From an uncultured bacterium (GTDB lineage: Bacteria > Vulcanimicrobiota > Vulcanimicrobiia > Vulcanimicrobiales > Vulcanimicrobiaceae), in assembly GCA_903829325.1 (NCBI GenBank), contig CAIKPM010000059.1, positions 1-39,846 of the forward strand: a DNA stretch of 39,846 bases, in the 5' to 3' direction. The notes below the pieces were generated by a model, which was not told the DNA's origin, searched no databases, and saw only the letters and a list, made by a program, of their open reading frames with translations. This document shows positions 8,370-15,331 of the stretch, piece after piece (the stretch's first letter is position 1; each line of letters begins with the position of its first letter). Made by a program: the position numbers and the translations under genes.

Positions 8370-8959
8370 CGCTTCCAACGAGCACGCTCGGCGTGGTTGA
8401 AATATTCGCGACGCTCCAAGGTGAAGGGACACACACTGGCCGAGCGGCGGTGTTTATCCGGCTGGCTGGCTGCAATTTGCGCTGCCATTTTTGCGACACC
8501 GATTTTGCGCTGCGCAGCCTGCTCTCGAGCGAGCAGATTCTCGCGCGGGTTCAAGCTCTCGATCCGAGCGGACAAGCAATTATTGTGCTGACCGGGGGTG
8601 AGCCACTGGCTCAGACTACGAGCCTGCGCTTAATCGATGCACTCCGTGCTGAGGGTCGCAGTGTCCACATCGAATCCAACGGCACCATTCCCGTCGATTT
8701 GCCCGACGACGTGTGGCTCACGGTCTCGCCCAAGCTACGCTTACATCCGCGCATGGCCGCAAGAGCCAATGAGATCAAATGCATCGTCGATAAGCGCGTT
8801 CCGTTTGAATGGCGCGATCAAGTGAGCCAGCGTCCGATTTGGCTGCAACCTGAAAAAAACGCCCCGGAAAATATTGAGCTCGCGATGGTCGCGATTTTGC
8901 GAGAACCGGGAGAATTTCGTCTCTCGCTGCAGACCCATAAGTTGATCGGAATCGCTTGA
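8366..8959 (+). CDS. queE: 7-carboxy-7-deazaguanine synthase (radical SAM)
   Basis: Radical SAM enzyme that contracts 6-carboxytetrahydropterin to 7-carboxy-7-deazaguanine. It has 197 residues, in the normal QueE range. The substrate-recognition start EIFATLQGEGTHTGR is followed by the cluster motif GCNLRCHFCDTDFA (Cys36, Cys40, Cys43). The SAM-binding block VLTGGEPL, then HIESNGT and VSPKL, are typical of QueE. The start is GTG 8366, overlapping the phosphoesterase stop (GTGA). The stop in turn overlaps the mqnB start. With queD it covers two consecutive steps; queC and queF are not in the window. Confidence 0.92.
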   Translation: MTLPTSTLGVVEIFATLQGEGTHTGRAAVFIRLAGCNLRCHFCDTDFALRSLLSSEQILARVQALDPSGQAIIVLTGGEPLAQTTSLRLIDALRAEGRSVHIESNGTIPVDLPDDVWLTVSPKLRLHPRMAARANEIKCIVDKRVPFEWRDQVSQRPIWLQPEKNAPENIELAMVAILREPGEFRLSLQTHKLIGIA

Positions 8960-9573
8960 AGGCGCCCCGTATCTTGCTCGTCTGCGCCGTCGAGCAAGAA
9001 TTGGCCGCAATCGCGGCGCCACAGCTTGCCAGCCTGATTTGTGGGGTTGGACCGGTGCAAGCCGGTATCGTGCTCGCCGCCCACTTAGCCAGCAATGCCT
9101 ACGACTTAATCATCAATAGCGGCATTGCGGGTGGGTTTGCACCGGCAGCGCCGATTGGTTCAGGCGTCGTCGTCACGGCCGAACACTACGTCGAGCTTGG
9201 GCGCGAAGATGGCGTACCGTTGCAACTGCCCCCACCTGCCCAGCTCCAATCGCGATGCGCCTTGCCCGTATTCGCGCAGCTTGGCTCGATCCAAGCACTC
9301 CGCGGTCCAGCGCTAACTTCGGCGACCGTGACCACCAGCGAGACCCGCGCCAGCGAGCTGCGCCAGCGTTATCCAGGAGTGCTGTGCGAATCAATGGAGG
9401 GCTTTGCCCTAGCGAGTGCAGCAGCAATGGCCCAAACCCCCTTCATTGAACTACGCGGGATTTCGAATCGAGTCGGCGATCGCGCCAATTCCGGTTGGGA
9501 TCTCGCGGCCGGACTAGCGAGCACCGCGCAACTCACCCGCGCCGTCCTCCAAGCGCTCGCAACAGGAGGCTAG
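8956..9573 (+). CDS. mqnB: Futalosine hydrolase
   Basis: Nucleosidase of the MTA/SAH nucleosidase (PNP/UDP) superfamily that removes the base from futalosine in the menaquinone pathway that bypasses chorismate-to-isochorismate chemistry. It has 205 residues. Visible blocks are LLVCAVEQELAAI at the N-terminus, the GSGIAGG-like turn (INSGIAGGFAP), and the nucleoside-binding segment CESMEGFALASAAAM with the ribose-contacting glutamate, followed by ELRGISNRVGDR. The last block is characteristic of MqnB. The start is TTG 8956, overlapping the queE stop by four bases (TTGA). mqnD follows three bases after the stop, which supports the assignment over a general MTA nucleosidase. Confidence 0.88.
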   Translation: MKAPRILLVCAVEQELAAIAAPQLASLICGVGPVQAGIVLAAHLASNAYDLIINSGIAGGFAPAAPIGSGVVVTAEHYVELGREDGVPLQLPPPAQLQSRCALPVFAQLGSIQALRGPALTSATVTTSETRASELRQRYPGVLCESMEGFALASAAAMAQTPFIELRGISNRVGDRANSGWDLAAGLASTAQLTRAVLQALATGG

Positions 9574-9576
9574 CAC

Positions 9577-10407
9577 ATGCAACTTGCCTATTCGCCTTGC
9601 CCAAACGACACCTGGATTTTTGCCGCGTGGACCCAAGGCTTCTTACCCGCTGTCCCGCCGGTCAACGTTGTGCTCGACGATGTCGAGGCGCTCAATCGTG
9701 CGGCTCAAGCCGCACGCTATGAACTCACCAAAGTCAGCTATGGCGCCATCCCCATGTTATTGCCGGACTATCGTATTTTGCGAGCTGGTGGAGCGTTAGG
9801 ACGAGGTTGCGGCCCCCTGCTAGTCCGCCGCTCCGACGCTGCCCCCATAACGCTTTCCGAGCTCTCACGCGAGGCACTGATCGCCATCCCAGGGCAAATG
9901 ACGACCGCATTTCTGCTTCTCCAGCTCGCGCTGGGCTATCGCCCGCGGGTGCTCGAGCTTCGCTTTGACCAAATCCTCCCCGCCGTTGCAGCTGGAACGG
10001 TCGACGCCGGGCTGATCATCCACGAATCGCGTTTTACCTATGCGGCAGCAGGCTTGGAAGCGATCATCGACCTTGGCAGCTGGTGGGAAACCCACAGCGG
10101 ACACCCGATTCCCTTAGGAGCAATCCTCATCCGTCGCGACGTAAGCGATACCCAAGCTCAAGCAATCAACACCACCATCCGCGCCAGCCTTCGCTACGCC
10201 CAAACGCATCCCGATGCAGTCATGCCCTACGTACGCGACCACGCCCAGGAAATGGACGAAGCGGTAATGCGCGCCCACATCGACCTTTACGTGACGCCCT
10301 ACACCGACGACCTTGGTTCCAGCGGCGAGGCTGCCATCGGGGCACTCTTCAAAGAGGCAGCGACTCTAGGATTGATTCAGCCGACGCAACCGGAGTTTGT
10401 GGGGTAG
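9577..10407 (+). CDS. mqnD: 1,4-dihydroxy-6-naphthoate synthase
   Basis: Converts cyclic dehypoxanthinyl futalosine to 1,4-dihydroxy-6-naphthoate in menaquinone synthesis. It has 276 residues with a periplasmic-binding-protein-like fold and no signal peptide. The N-terminal SPCPNDTWIFAAW and the segment LIIHESRFTYAAAGL, holding His149 (equivalent to the catalytic histidine of characterised MqnD enzymes), are diagnostic. KVSYGAIP and GGALGRGCGPLL line the substrate pocket in the family. AGGAGG at 9564-9569 is seven bases before ATG 9577, inside the end of mqnB. mqnA and mqnC are not in the window. Confidence 0.93.
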   Translation: MQLAYSPCPNDTWIFAAWTQGFLPAVPPVNVVLDDVEALNRAAQAARYELTKVSYGAIPMLLPDYRILRAGGALGRGCGPLLVRRSDAAPITLSELSREALIAIPGQMTTAFLLLQLALGYRPRVLELRFDQILPAVAAGTVDAGLIIHESRFTYAAAGLEAIIDLGSWWETHSGHPIPLGAILIRRDVSDTQAQAINTTIRASLRYAQTHPDAVMPYVRDHAQEMDEAVMRAHIDLYVTPYTDDLGSSGEAAIGALFKEAATLGLIQPTQPEFVG

Positions 10408-10437
10408 GAGCTTGAGCCACCGACAAGGCCCTACCCC
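10401..10437 (+). terminator. Hairpin over the mqnD stop codon, terminator-like
   Basis: An 8-bp perfect stem GGGGTAGG (10401-10408) pairs with CCTACCCC (10430-10437). A further CTTG/CAAG stem lies inside, beyond a 2x2 internal loop. The left arm contains the mqnD stop codon. There is no run of T after the stem, so it is not a classical intrinsic terminator. It could still mark an RNA 3' end or slow decay of the upstream message. Confidence 0.4.
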
Positions 10438-10463
10438 GTGTTCCTCGCCAATGAAGCCGTGAT

Positions 10464-11672
10464 ATGCTCATTTTTTCACGCGCTGAAGCCTGTAGTCTGA
10501 TTGCCGCTGCTTGCGCCCTGCCATTTGGTGGGTCGCCGCGGGTAACACTTGGCAACGAACGTTTTGTCAGCGATGCCTGGAACGATTTTCGCGGCAAACG
10601 CCTCGGACTCGTGACGAATCACACCGGCATCCTGCCAAGTGGCGAGTCGTTGATCGATGCGCTCCAACGTAACCCTGCTCTGCAACTGCGCGCGCTCTTC
10701 GCTCCGGAGCATGGCTTACGAGGCACCCACGGGGCTGGGAATGCCGTCGCCAATGAACACGATGCGAAAAGCGGACTACCCGTCTATAGCCTGTACGGGA
10801 AAACACGCCGGCCAACCGCCGCAATGCTCGCAGATATCGACGTGCTCCTCTTCGATATCCAAGACGTCGGGGCACGCACCTATACCTACATCTCCACCCT
10901 TGCGATGGTCATGCAAGCCGCTGGTGCGCTCAGGAAAACCGTTGTCGTCCTCGATCGCCCCAACCCCATCGGCGGCCACCTGGTCGAAGGCCCCGTGCTG
11001 GACCCAGCTTGCTCGTCATTCATTGGTCTGTATCCGCTAGCATTACGGCACGGCATGACCATCGGCGAAATCGCCGAGTTCTATCGTCAATCGTTCGGCA
11101 TCGCCTGCGATCTGCAAGTTATTCCAATGCAGAAATACTACCGCTGGATGCTCTGGCCCGATACACGCCTAACGTGGGTGCCAACGTCGCCCCACATCCC
11201 CCACTTTGGCACGGCCTTGGTCTACCTGAGCACCGGCCCCTTGGGTGGAGCGGGCATCAACAATGGGATTGGTTCTCGTACACCGTTTGAACTCGCGGTC
11301 GCACCGCATCTCGAGAGTAGCGAACTCGCCTCATACCTCAACGCCCGGAAGCTTCCAGGCGTCATCTTCAAACCGAGCATCTGGACGCCCACGAGCGGAT
11401 TTTATCAAGACCAGCCCCTGAGCGGCGTACAGCTTATCGTCACCGATCCCGCGCGGTTTGGCGCCGTGCGAGCTGGGCTCGAAATTCTTTGCGCGATTCG
11501 CCAACTCTCACCACAGACGCTGCGTTATGCTGCGAGCCTCGATCGCGACTGGGGCACGAGCTCGCTACGCACCATGCTCGCAGCGGGCGACCGCCCCGAA
11601 CAAATCCTCGCGGCCTGGAATCCGAGGCTCGCCCGCTTCCTCGAACAACGCGCGAATGTACTGATGTATTAG
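10464..11672 (+). CDS. namZ: Exo-beta-N-acetylmuramidase NamZ family (DUF1343)
   Basis: The family includes the exo-acting beta-N-acetylmuramidase NamZ, which releases MurNAc from peptidoglycan fragments. It has 402 residues. A short hydrophobic N-terminus (LIAAACALPFGG) may be a signal peptide. Family blocks in order are KRLGLVTNHTG, FAPEHGLRG, YSLYGKTRRPT, DIQDVGARTYTYISTL, LDRPNPIGG, VEGPVLD, FIGLYPLALRHGMTIGE and TSPHIPHF. The glutamate in EHGLRG is the likely active-site region. The ribosome site before ATG 10464 is weak. Its end overlaps the convergent unknown gene by four bases. A muramic-acid recycling partner (murQ, nagZ) is not visible, so the link to cell-wall recycling rests on the family alone. 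Confidence 0.85.
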   Translation: MLIFSRAEACSLIAAACALPFGGSPRVTLGNERFVSDAWNDFRGKRLGLVTNHTGILPSGESLIDALQRNPALQLRALFAPEHGLRGTHGAGNAVANEHDAKSGLPVYSLYGKTRRPTAAMLADIDVLLFDIQDVGARTYTYISTLAMVMQAAGALRKTVVVLDRPNPIGGHLVEGPVLDPACSSFIGLYPLALRHGMTIGEIAEFYRQSFGIACDLQVIPMQKYYRWMLWPDTRLTWVPTSPHIPHFGTALVYLSTGPLGGAGINNGIGSRTPFELAVAPHLESSELASYLNARKLPGVIFKPSIWTPTSGFYQDQPLSGVQLIVTDPARFGAVRAGLEILCAIRQLSPQTLRYAASLDRDWGTSSLRTMLAAGDRPEQILAAWNPRLARFLEQRANVLMY

Positions 11673-12892
11673 AATGCGTTAACGAGTTGTTGCTGTTGCT
11701 GCTGCGCTTGCAGACGCTGCTGGCGTTGCTGGTTAGCCTGCGAGTGTTGAATCCATAACAAGGCAATGATTGACGTAAGCAGCGTTGTCACCGCAGCGAC
11801 CCCCGGGTTGAACCAAAAAGTCCGCGTGCCTTTTGAACCAACTTCGTCCGCGTTGCGAGCAGTTCGGAGCATACCGCGACGAATAATTCCCATACGCGAC
11901 TTCATAGCTCTCAAACTGCGTACGCGTGGGCGTGGATCAATCTCACCACGATAGCCGCGCATAAACCGCAGAACCCGAGTAAACGTTACGTCGTGCTGAG
12001 GATCGTTGATGCGCCCAGGCTCGCGAATGACATCCTTCAGGCGAGCAATATTCCCCTCAGTAAACGAATGCCGTCGTAGATACGCCAGCTTTTGCGCAGC
12101 AGTGCCATCGCGGAAAATGGCATGCATTCTCGCAATTTTGCGACCAAGCACGATATGCCGGTCGCGCACATCCGCCCCGCGACTAATACGGAATATTTGC
12201 GGCACGCGTTCACCCGCGAGCGACGTCTTACTGACGAGTATATCTTCTTTTTTGCCGGCAAATACCACGAAGCGATCGCCAAAGCCAGCACCGGGTAGGC
12301 GATGCGGCACAACAGTCGCACCTGGAAATACCGGATCACCCTCAACATCTTGAGGTAAATCGCCAACATGCGCGGCTGAACTATCAGAAGCGATGTATCG
12401 CTTAACCGCCGCAACGTCGGCCGCGCTCGAAGTTGTAGGAAGCTTGTCCAGCCGAGTTTCATTCTCTAAGTCGAGCCTGGCTTTGGTGAACAGATCTTTG
12501 AATAATCGTTTCTGAGCAAACTCGTACTCATTCGTACCAAAACGCTCTTCGGGGGGTTGCCCCCACTCGGGTTTTGCATCGATGAGGAGTGAGGAAATCA
12601 GGAAAGTCAGGATCCCGACTGCGATACTTCCGCCTACGATCAGCAACATTTTGGTCGTATTGATTTGCGGCGACGCAGACGACGCAACCAGCGTACTCGG
12701 GTCTTCGGTTGGGCTCTCGGTCGCCGGCGGCGGAATTAAAAACGCCGCACTAGGGTTCCCGAATGTCAAACCCGTTGAAGGCGGCGAAAAACTTGGTTGT
12801 GGACTGACGACGCTAGGGAAGGGAATCGCTGAATTTGGTGACGGTGCTTGATACCAGGTGCCTGACGGATTCGTTGCGGTTACAGCACTCAC
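11669..12892 (-). CDS. Unknown two-membrane-segment protein, paralogue A
   Basis: Not recognised. It has 407 residues. Residues 1-80 are rich in Pro, Ser and Thr, with no signal sequence. A membrane segment follows near 82-104 (KMLLIVGGSIAVGILTFLIS...), then a hydrophilic middle of about 255 residues with many Arg/Lys near 320-355. A second membrane segment lies near 362-381, and the tail is Gln-rich (about 15 Gln in the last 24 residues). The two helices would put both ends on the same side of the membrane. It shares layout and anchor motifs with the protein at 13967-15166: GTNEYEFAQ (119-127), GDPVFPG (185-191), RRHSF (273-277) and RFMRG (309-313). The start is GTG 12892, the only start in this part of the frame, with no clear ribosome site. 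I assign no function. Confidence 0.75.
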   Translation of the reverse strand: MSAVTATNPSGTWYQAPSPNSAIPFPSVVSPQPSFSPPSTGLTFGNPSAAFLIPPPATESPTEDPSTLVASSASPQINTTKMLLIVGGSIAVGILTFLISSLLIDAKPEWGQPPEERFGTNEYEFAQKRLFKDLFTKARLDLENETRLDKLPTTSSAADVAAVKRYIASDSSAAHVGDLPQDVEGDPVFPGATVVPHRLPGAGFGDRFVVFAGKKEDILVSKTSLAGERVPQIFRISRGADVRDRHIVLGRKIARMHAIFRDGTAAQKLAYLRRHSFTEGNIARLKDVIREPGRINDPQHDVTFTRVLRFMRGYRGEIDPRPRVRSLRAMKSRMGIIRRGMLRTARNADEVGSKGTRTFWFNPGVAAVTTLLTSIIALLWIQHSQANQQRQQRLQAQQQQQQLVNAF

Positions 12893-13249
12893 GAAATACA
12901 GCCATTGCTTTCGCAGGATGGATAAAACGCCGGAAGCCTCGAGAGGACAACCCTTGTTGCATCGTTTGTGTTGTAGGGGCTAGAGGTTAAGAACCGCATT
13001 CGCCTCTTTATCCACCGTTAAGATACCACCCAAGCGGATGAGCGCCCTATATATGTCCAGACAACGACGAATGGAAAGGCCATATTCCAAAAAAAATATT
13101 GCCACACCGCCTGCAGCAAGCGAGCCAGGAAAAGGGAGATTGGCGGCAGCGATTCGTATACTCCAGCCACCTCTGGGCGCTATGTCGACCCAGTTTTTTC
13201 GGTGTGCTTTTCCTGAAAAAACACTCCCCTCACACAACTCAAGAGGAAC
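12893..13249. other. 357-base intergenic region, AT-rich in parts
   Basis: This gap separates the unknown gene A (leaving to the left) from the small plus-strand gene at 13253, so it should hold promoters for both. It contains an A-rich tract (CCAAAAAAAATATT near 13089-13102) and the inverted repeat at 13193-13222. I see no convincing -35/-10 pair. A minus-strand frame at 12980-13237 with a TTG start contains a hydrophobic stretch but has no supporting ribosome site, so I leave it uncalled. Confidence 0.5.
13193..13222. repeat. 8-bp perfect inverted repeat, T6/A6 arms
   Basis: GTTTTTTC (13193-13200) and GAAAAAAC (13215-13222) form a perfect inverted repeat with a 14-base spacer. It ends 30 bases before the start of the small gene at 13253. 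The position suits an operator or the leader of that gene. A weak terminator for a transcript from the left is also possible. No protein is implicated by the sequence. Confidence 0.4.
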
Positions 13250-13252
13250 ATG

Positions 13253-13417
13253 ATGATGTCAAACGCCGTTGGACCAAACAACTCGAATCAACAAAATGGT
13301 CCGGTCCATGAAGGCTTGTTTGGCAACCGCAGACCGCAACGGCCTAGCGCGCCAAGCGCAAACCAAGCAAATACGCCGCCAACTCCGCCCAATAGTTCCA
13401 TCAACATCATCGCTTAG
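13253..13417 (+). CDS. Small Asn/Pro/Gln-rich peptide gene, 54 residues
   Basis: An unrecognised small gene. AGAGGA at 13242-13247 precedes three consecutive ATG codons (13250, 13253, 13256); spacing favours the second, giving 54 residues. The product begins MMSNAVGPNNSNQQ, continues through RRPQRPSAPSANQAN and TPPTPPNSS, and ends SINIIA. It is almost free of hydrophobic residues until the last few, so it should be disordered, with a short nonpolar tail. It lacks a signal peptide. Its composition resembles the Pro/Ser/Asn-rich N-termini of the two flanking unknown membrane proteins. The last 11 bases overlap the convergent ComEA-like gene. The good ribosome site is the main support. Confidence 0.55.
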   Translation: MMSNAVGPNNSNQQNGPVHEGLFGNRRPQRPSAPSANQANTPPTPPNSSINIIA

Positions 13418-13910
13418 GGGCGGGATTATTGAGAGTCACGTAGGCAAGCAACGCGCGGAATCGCGCGTCGTTGATCCCCTCTACGTCACGCAAGTCATCG
13501 AGCCCATCGAAGCCGCCATCAACCTCGCGTAAGGCGACGATCCGCTCAGCGAGCGTAGCATCGAGCCCTGGCAGCTGAGCCAACTCTGCGACCGTCGCAC
13601 TGTTGAGATCGACCTTCACCGTGCTCCCGCCAGGGCTCGTAGCTGGCGACGAATGGCGCTGATGCCGTCGCGTATGTCGATGATGCCCCAAGCGATACCC
13701 GCGCCGGTGTGCTTCGGGCAAACACTGCAGCGACGCAGCAGGCGACGTAGCTTCGGTCGCGGGCGACCCGGAAGCCGACACGAGCGGCATTGGCGTTTCA
13801 AACGTGGCCGACGAAATCTGCAGCACGGGCGGGCGCGATTGGCTCAACGCGGCCTCCCACCCCACGCCAGCGCAGGCAAGACCCGCGATCAACATCACTA
13901 GCGGTTTCAT
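13407..13910 (-). CDS. ComEA-like helix-hairpin-helix DNA-binding protein
   Basis: A 167-residue exported protein with a C-terminal ComEA-type helix-hairpin-helix domain. The domain covers about residues 98-160 (KVDLNSATVAELAQLPGLD, AERIVALRE, GFDGLDDLRDVEGI). ComEA proteins bind incoming double-stranded DNA outside the cytoplasmic membrane during natural transformation. The N-terminus is a signal or anchor (MKPLVMLIAGLACAGVG). Between lies a Pro/Ser/Thr segment and a striking His/Arg-rich patch near 69-86 (RRGYRLGHHRHTRRHQRH), which could bind nucleic acid or metal. No comEC or type IV pilus gene is adjacent, so a competence role is inferred from the domain only. Confidence 0.82.
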   Translation of the reverse strand: MKPLVMLIAGLACAGVGWEAALSQSRPPVLQISSATFETPMPLVSASGSPATEATSPAASLQCLPEAHRRGYRLGHHRHTRRHQRHSSPATSPGGSTVKVDLNSATVAELAQLPGLDATLAERIVALREVDGGFDGLDDLRDVEGINDARFRALLAYVTLNNPAPKR

Positions 13911-13966
13911 GCCAACGACTTCACGCCAGCCGCAGCCAGCGACTAGAAGGTACCTAGAGCGAGAGT

Positions 13967-15166
13967 CTAGTTCTGATCTGAGCCATTGTGGGGCAGCAAT
14001 TTGTCATTCTTATGGAGCGAGTAAAGCCCGAGACTCGCGACCAGCGCATAGATCATGACATTGATCACGACGCTCGACATAATGATGCGCCCGGCGGTGT
14101 CGCCAATGTTGAACGGATTGCGCATCGCCGCATTCCAGCCAGTCCCAAAATCACGCAGACGACGCCCCGCATGCCCAACCCCACGCATGAAGCGACCACG
14201 ATCAGCATACGCGGTGTTATCTGAAGCGCTCAAAGCTTGATCGAACGGAAGCGGCTCGGCAAACGAAAAGCGACCGCCCTCCTTGCGAATCCACGTCCTC
14301 TTATACGCAGACTTCAGCGTGTCGGGCTTCTCAATTCCGTAGTAACGGAAATGCTCAGCGCTCACGACACTTGGGTCATACGAGTGAGCGCGCGCCCAAA
14401 AATGAGTCCGTGCTTCACCACCGTTTGCATGCTCGAGATGAAACGCGGAAACCAACGTATCTTCAAGCTGCGCCCCTACCGGAGGATGCTGAAGCTTGTT
14501 TTCATCAAAGCCCCTAGGGGTTGTAAAAATTATCTTTCCTGATTTGCCGTCATAGCAAACCTGCGCACCGTTGTCGGCGCGACTAACCACTTGCTTGTGC
14601 GAAACAAGGGTAGGTGATAGGTACACTGCGCGGACACCCGAGCCAGGACGCACAGGGTCGCCAAAAACGCCATGCAACACCGTACCAGTTGCTGCAGGCA
14701 AGCCCGCAGCAGACGGAAGTGGCGCAACCGCAGCTTTGCGAACGAGTTTTTCGTACTCGTCGCTAATTTTTTGAGTTTGGGCCTTGTGCCACTCGGGCGT
14801 GCCGTGCACCAAATCTGCCGACCGGCCACCGTGCTTGCCCCAAGCTGGAGCGAAATACAACAACGCAGCGAGCGAGAGGAAACTCAAGTCGATAATCAGG
14901 GTTGCGATCGCAACAACTTCGCCCGGATTGCGTGGTTTTTTATGACCAGTGCTCGGCCCGGTGGCGGCTTGCCACATCAGCCAAGGGGGCGAGGACTCAT
15001 TCGCAGGCTGAACATACACGACTTGGGTGGACGGGAGCTGCGCACCGACTGGTGGGGCAATGGCAATATTTGCTGGCGAAGCAAACACGCCCGGCGGTTG
15101 AGCGAAGTAGCCAACGAAAGATTGACTGTTGGGTCCTTGCCAGGAACCATTTACGGAAGAATTCAT
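13967..15166 (-). CDS. Unknown two-membrane-segment protein, paralogue B
   Basis: Not recognised. It has 399 residues. The N-terminus is rich in Pro, Ser, Asn and Gln (1-80). A membrane segment lies near 83-106 (VVAIATLIIDLSFLSLAALLY), and a hydrophilic middle of about 250 residues follows. A second membrane segment near 360-382 (IIMSSVVINVMIYALVASLG) leads to a short polar tail. The order matches the protein at 11669-12892, and anchor motifs recur: GTPEWHKAQ (122-130), GDPVRPG (169-175), ARAHSY (258-263) and RFMRG (325-329). The tail is not Gln-rich. The start is ATG 15166; no good ribosome site is visible. It lies 56 bases upstream of the ComEA-like gene on the same strand, so the two may be co-transcribed. 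Function unknown. Confidence 0.75.
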   Translation of the reverse strand: MNSSVNGSWQGPNSQSFVGYFAQPPGVFASPANIAIAPPVGAQLPSTQVVYVQPANESSPPWLMWQAATGPSTGHKKPRNPGEVVAIATLIIDLSFLSLAALLYFAPAWGKHGGRSADLVHGTPEWHKAQTQKISDEYEKLVRKAAVAPLPSAAGLPAATGTVLHGVFGDPVRPGSGVRAVYLSPTLVSHKQVVSRADNGAQVCYDGKSGKIIFTTPRGFDENKLQHPPVGAQLEDTLVSAFHLEHANGGEARTHFWARAHSYDPSVVSAEHFRYYGIEKPDTLKSAYKRTWIRKEGGRFSFAEPLPFDQALSASDNTAYADRGRFMRGVGHAGRRLRDFGTGWNAAMRNPFNIGDTAGRIIMSSVVINVMIYALVASLGLYSLHKNDKLLPHNGSDQN

Positions 15167-15331
15167 CTACTCAACGCCTCAGGCCCTCGCCCAATTCACG
15201 CACACTCGGTTGGCTCGAGTCCAACTTGCAGCACATGGCAGGTTTGAAGACACCCACACTGGCCATTCGACTTATATCGGAACCCTCCCTCGTTTCGAGG
15301 AGCCATCGACCTATCGCCGTACCACCCCAGT

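Noticed and set aside
12980-13237. 85-codon minus-strand frame with a hydrophobic stretch
   Set aside because: TTG start without ribosome site, lying in the likely promoter region of two genes. It may be a membrane microprotein but nothing beyond the open frame supports it.
15128-15166. W-x-G-like motif (GSWQGPNSQSF) at the N-terminus of the unknown protein B, hinting at a WXG100/type VII substrate
   Set aside because: The surroundings are Pro/Asn-rich and not helical, the length is far greater than WXG100 proteins, and no EccC-type ATPase is in the window.
15167-15331. Leader region of leuS examined for a T-box riboswitch
   Set aside because: No T-box core sequence, specifier loop arrangement or terminator/antiterminator pair could be found.
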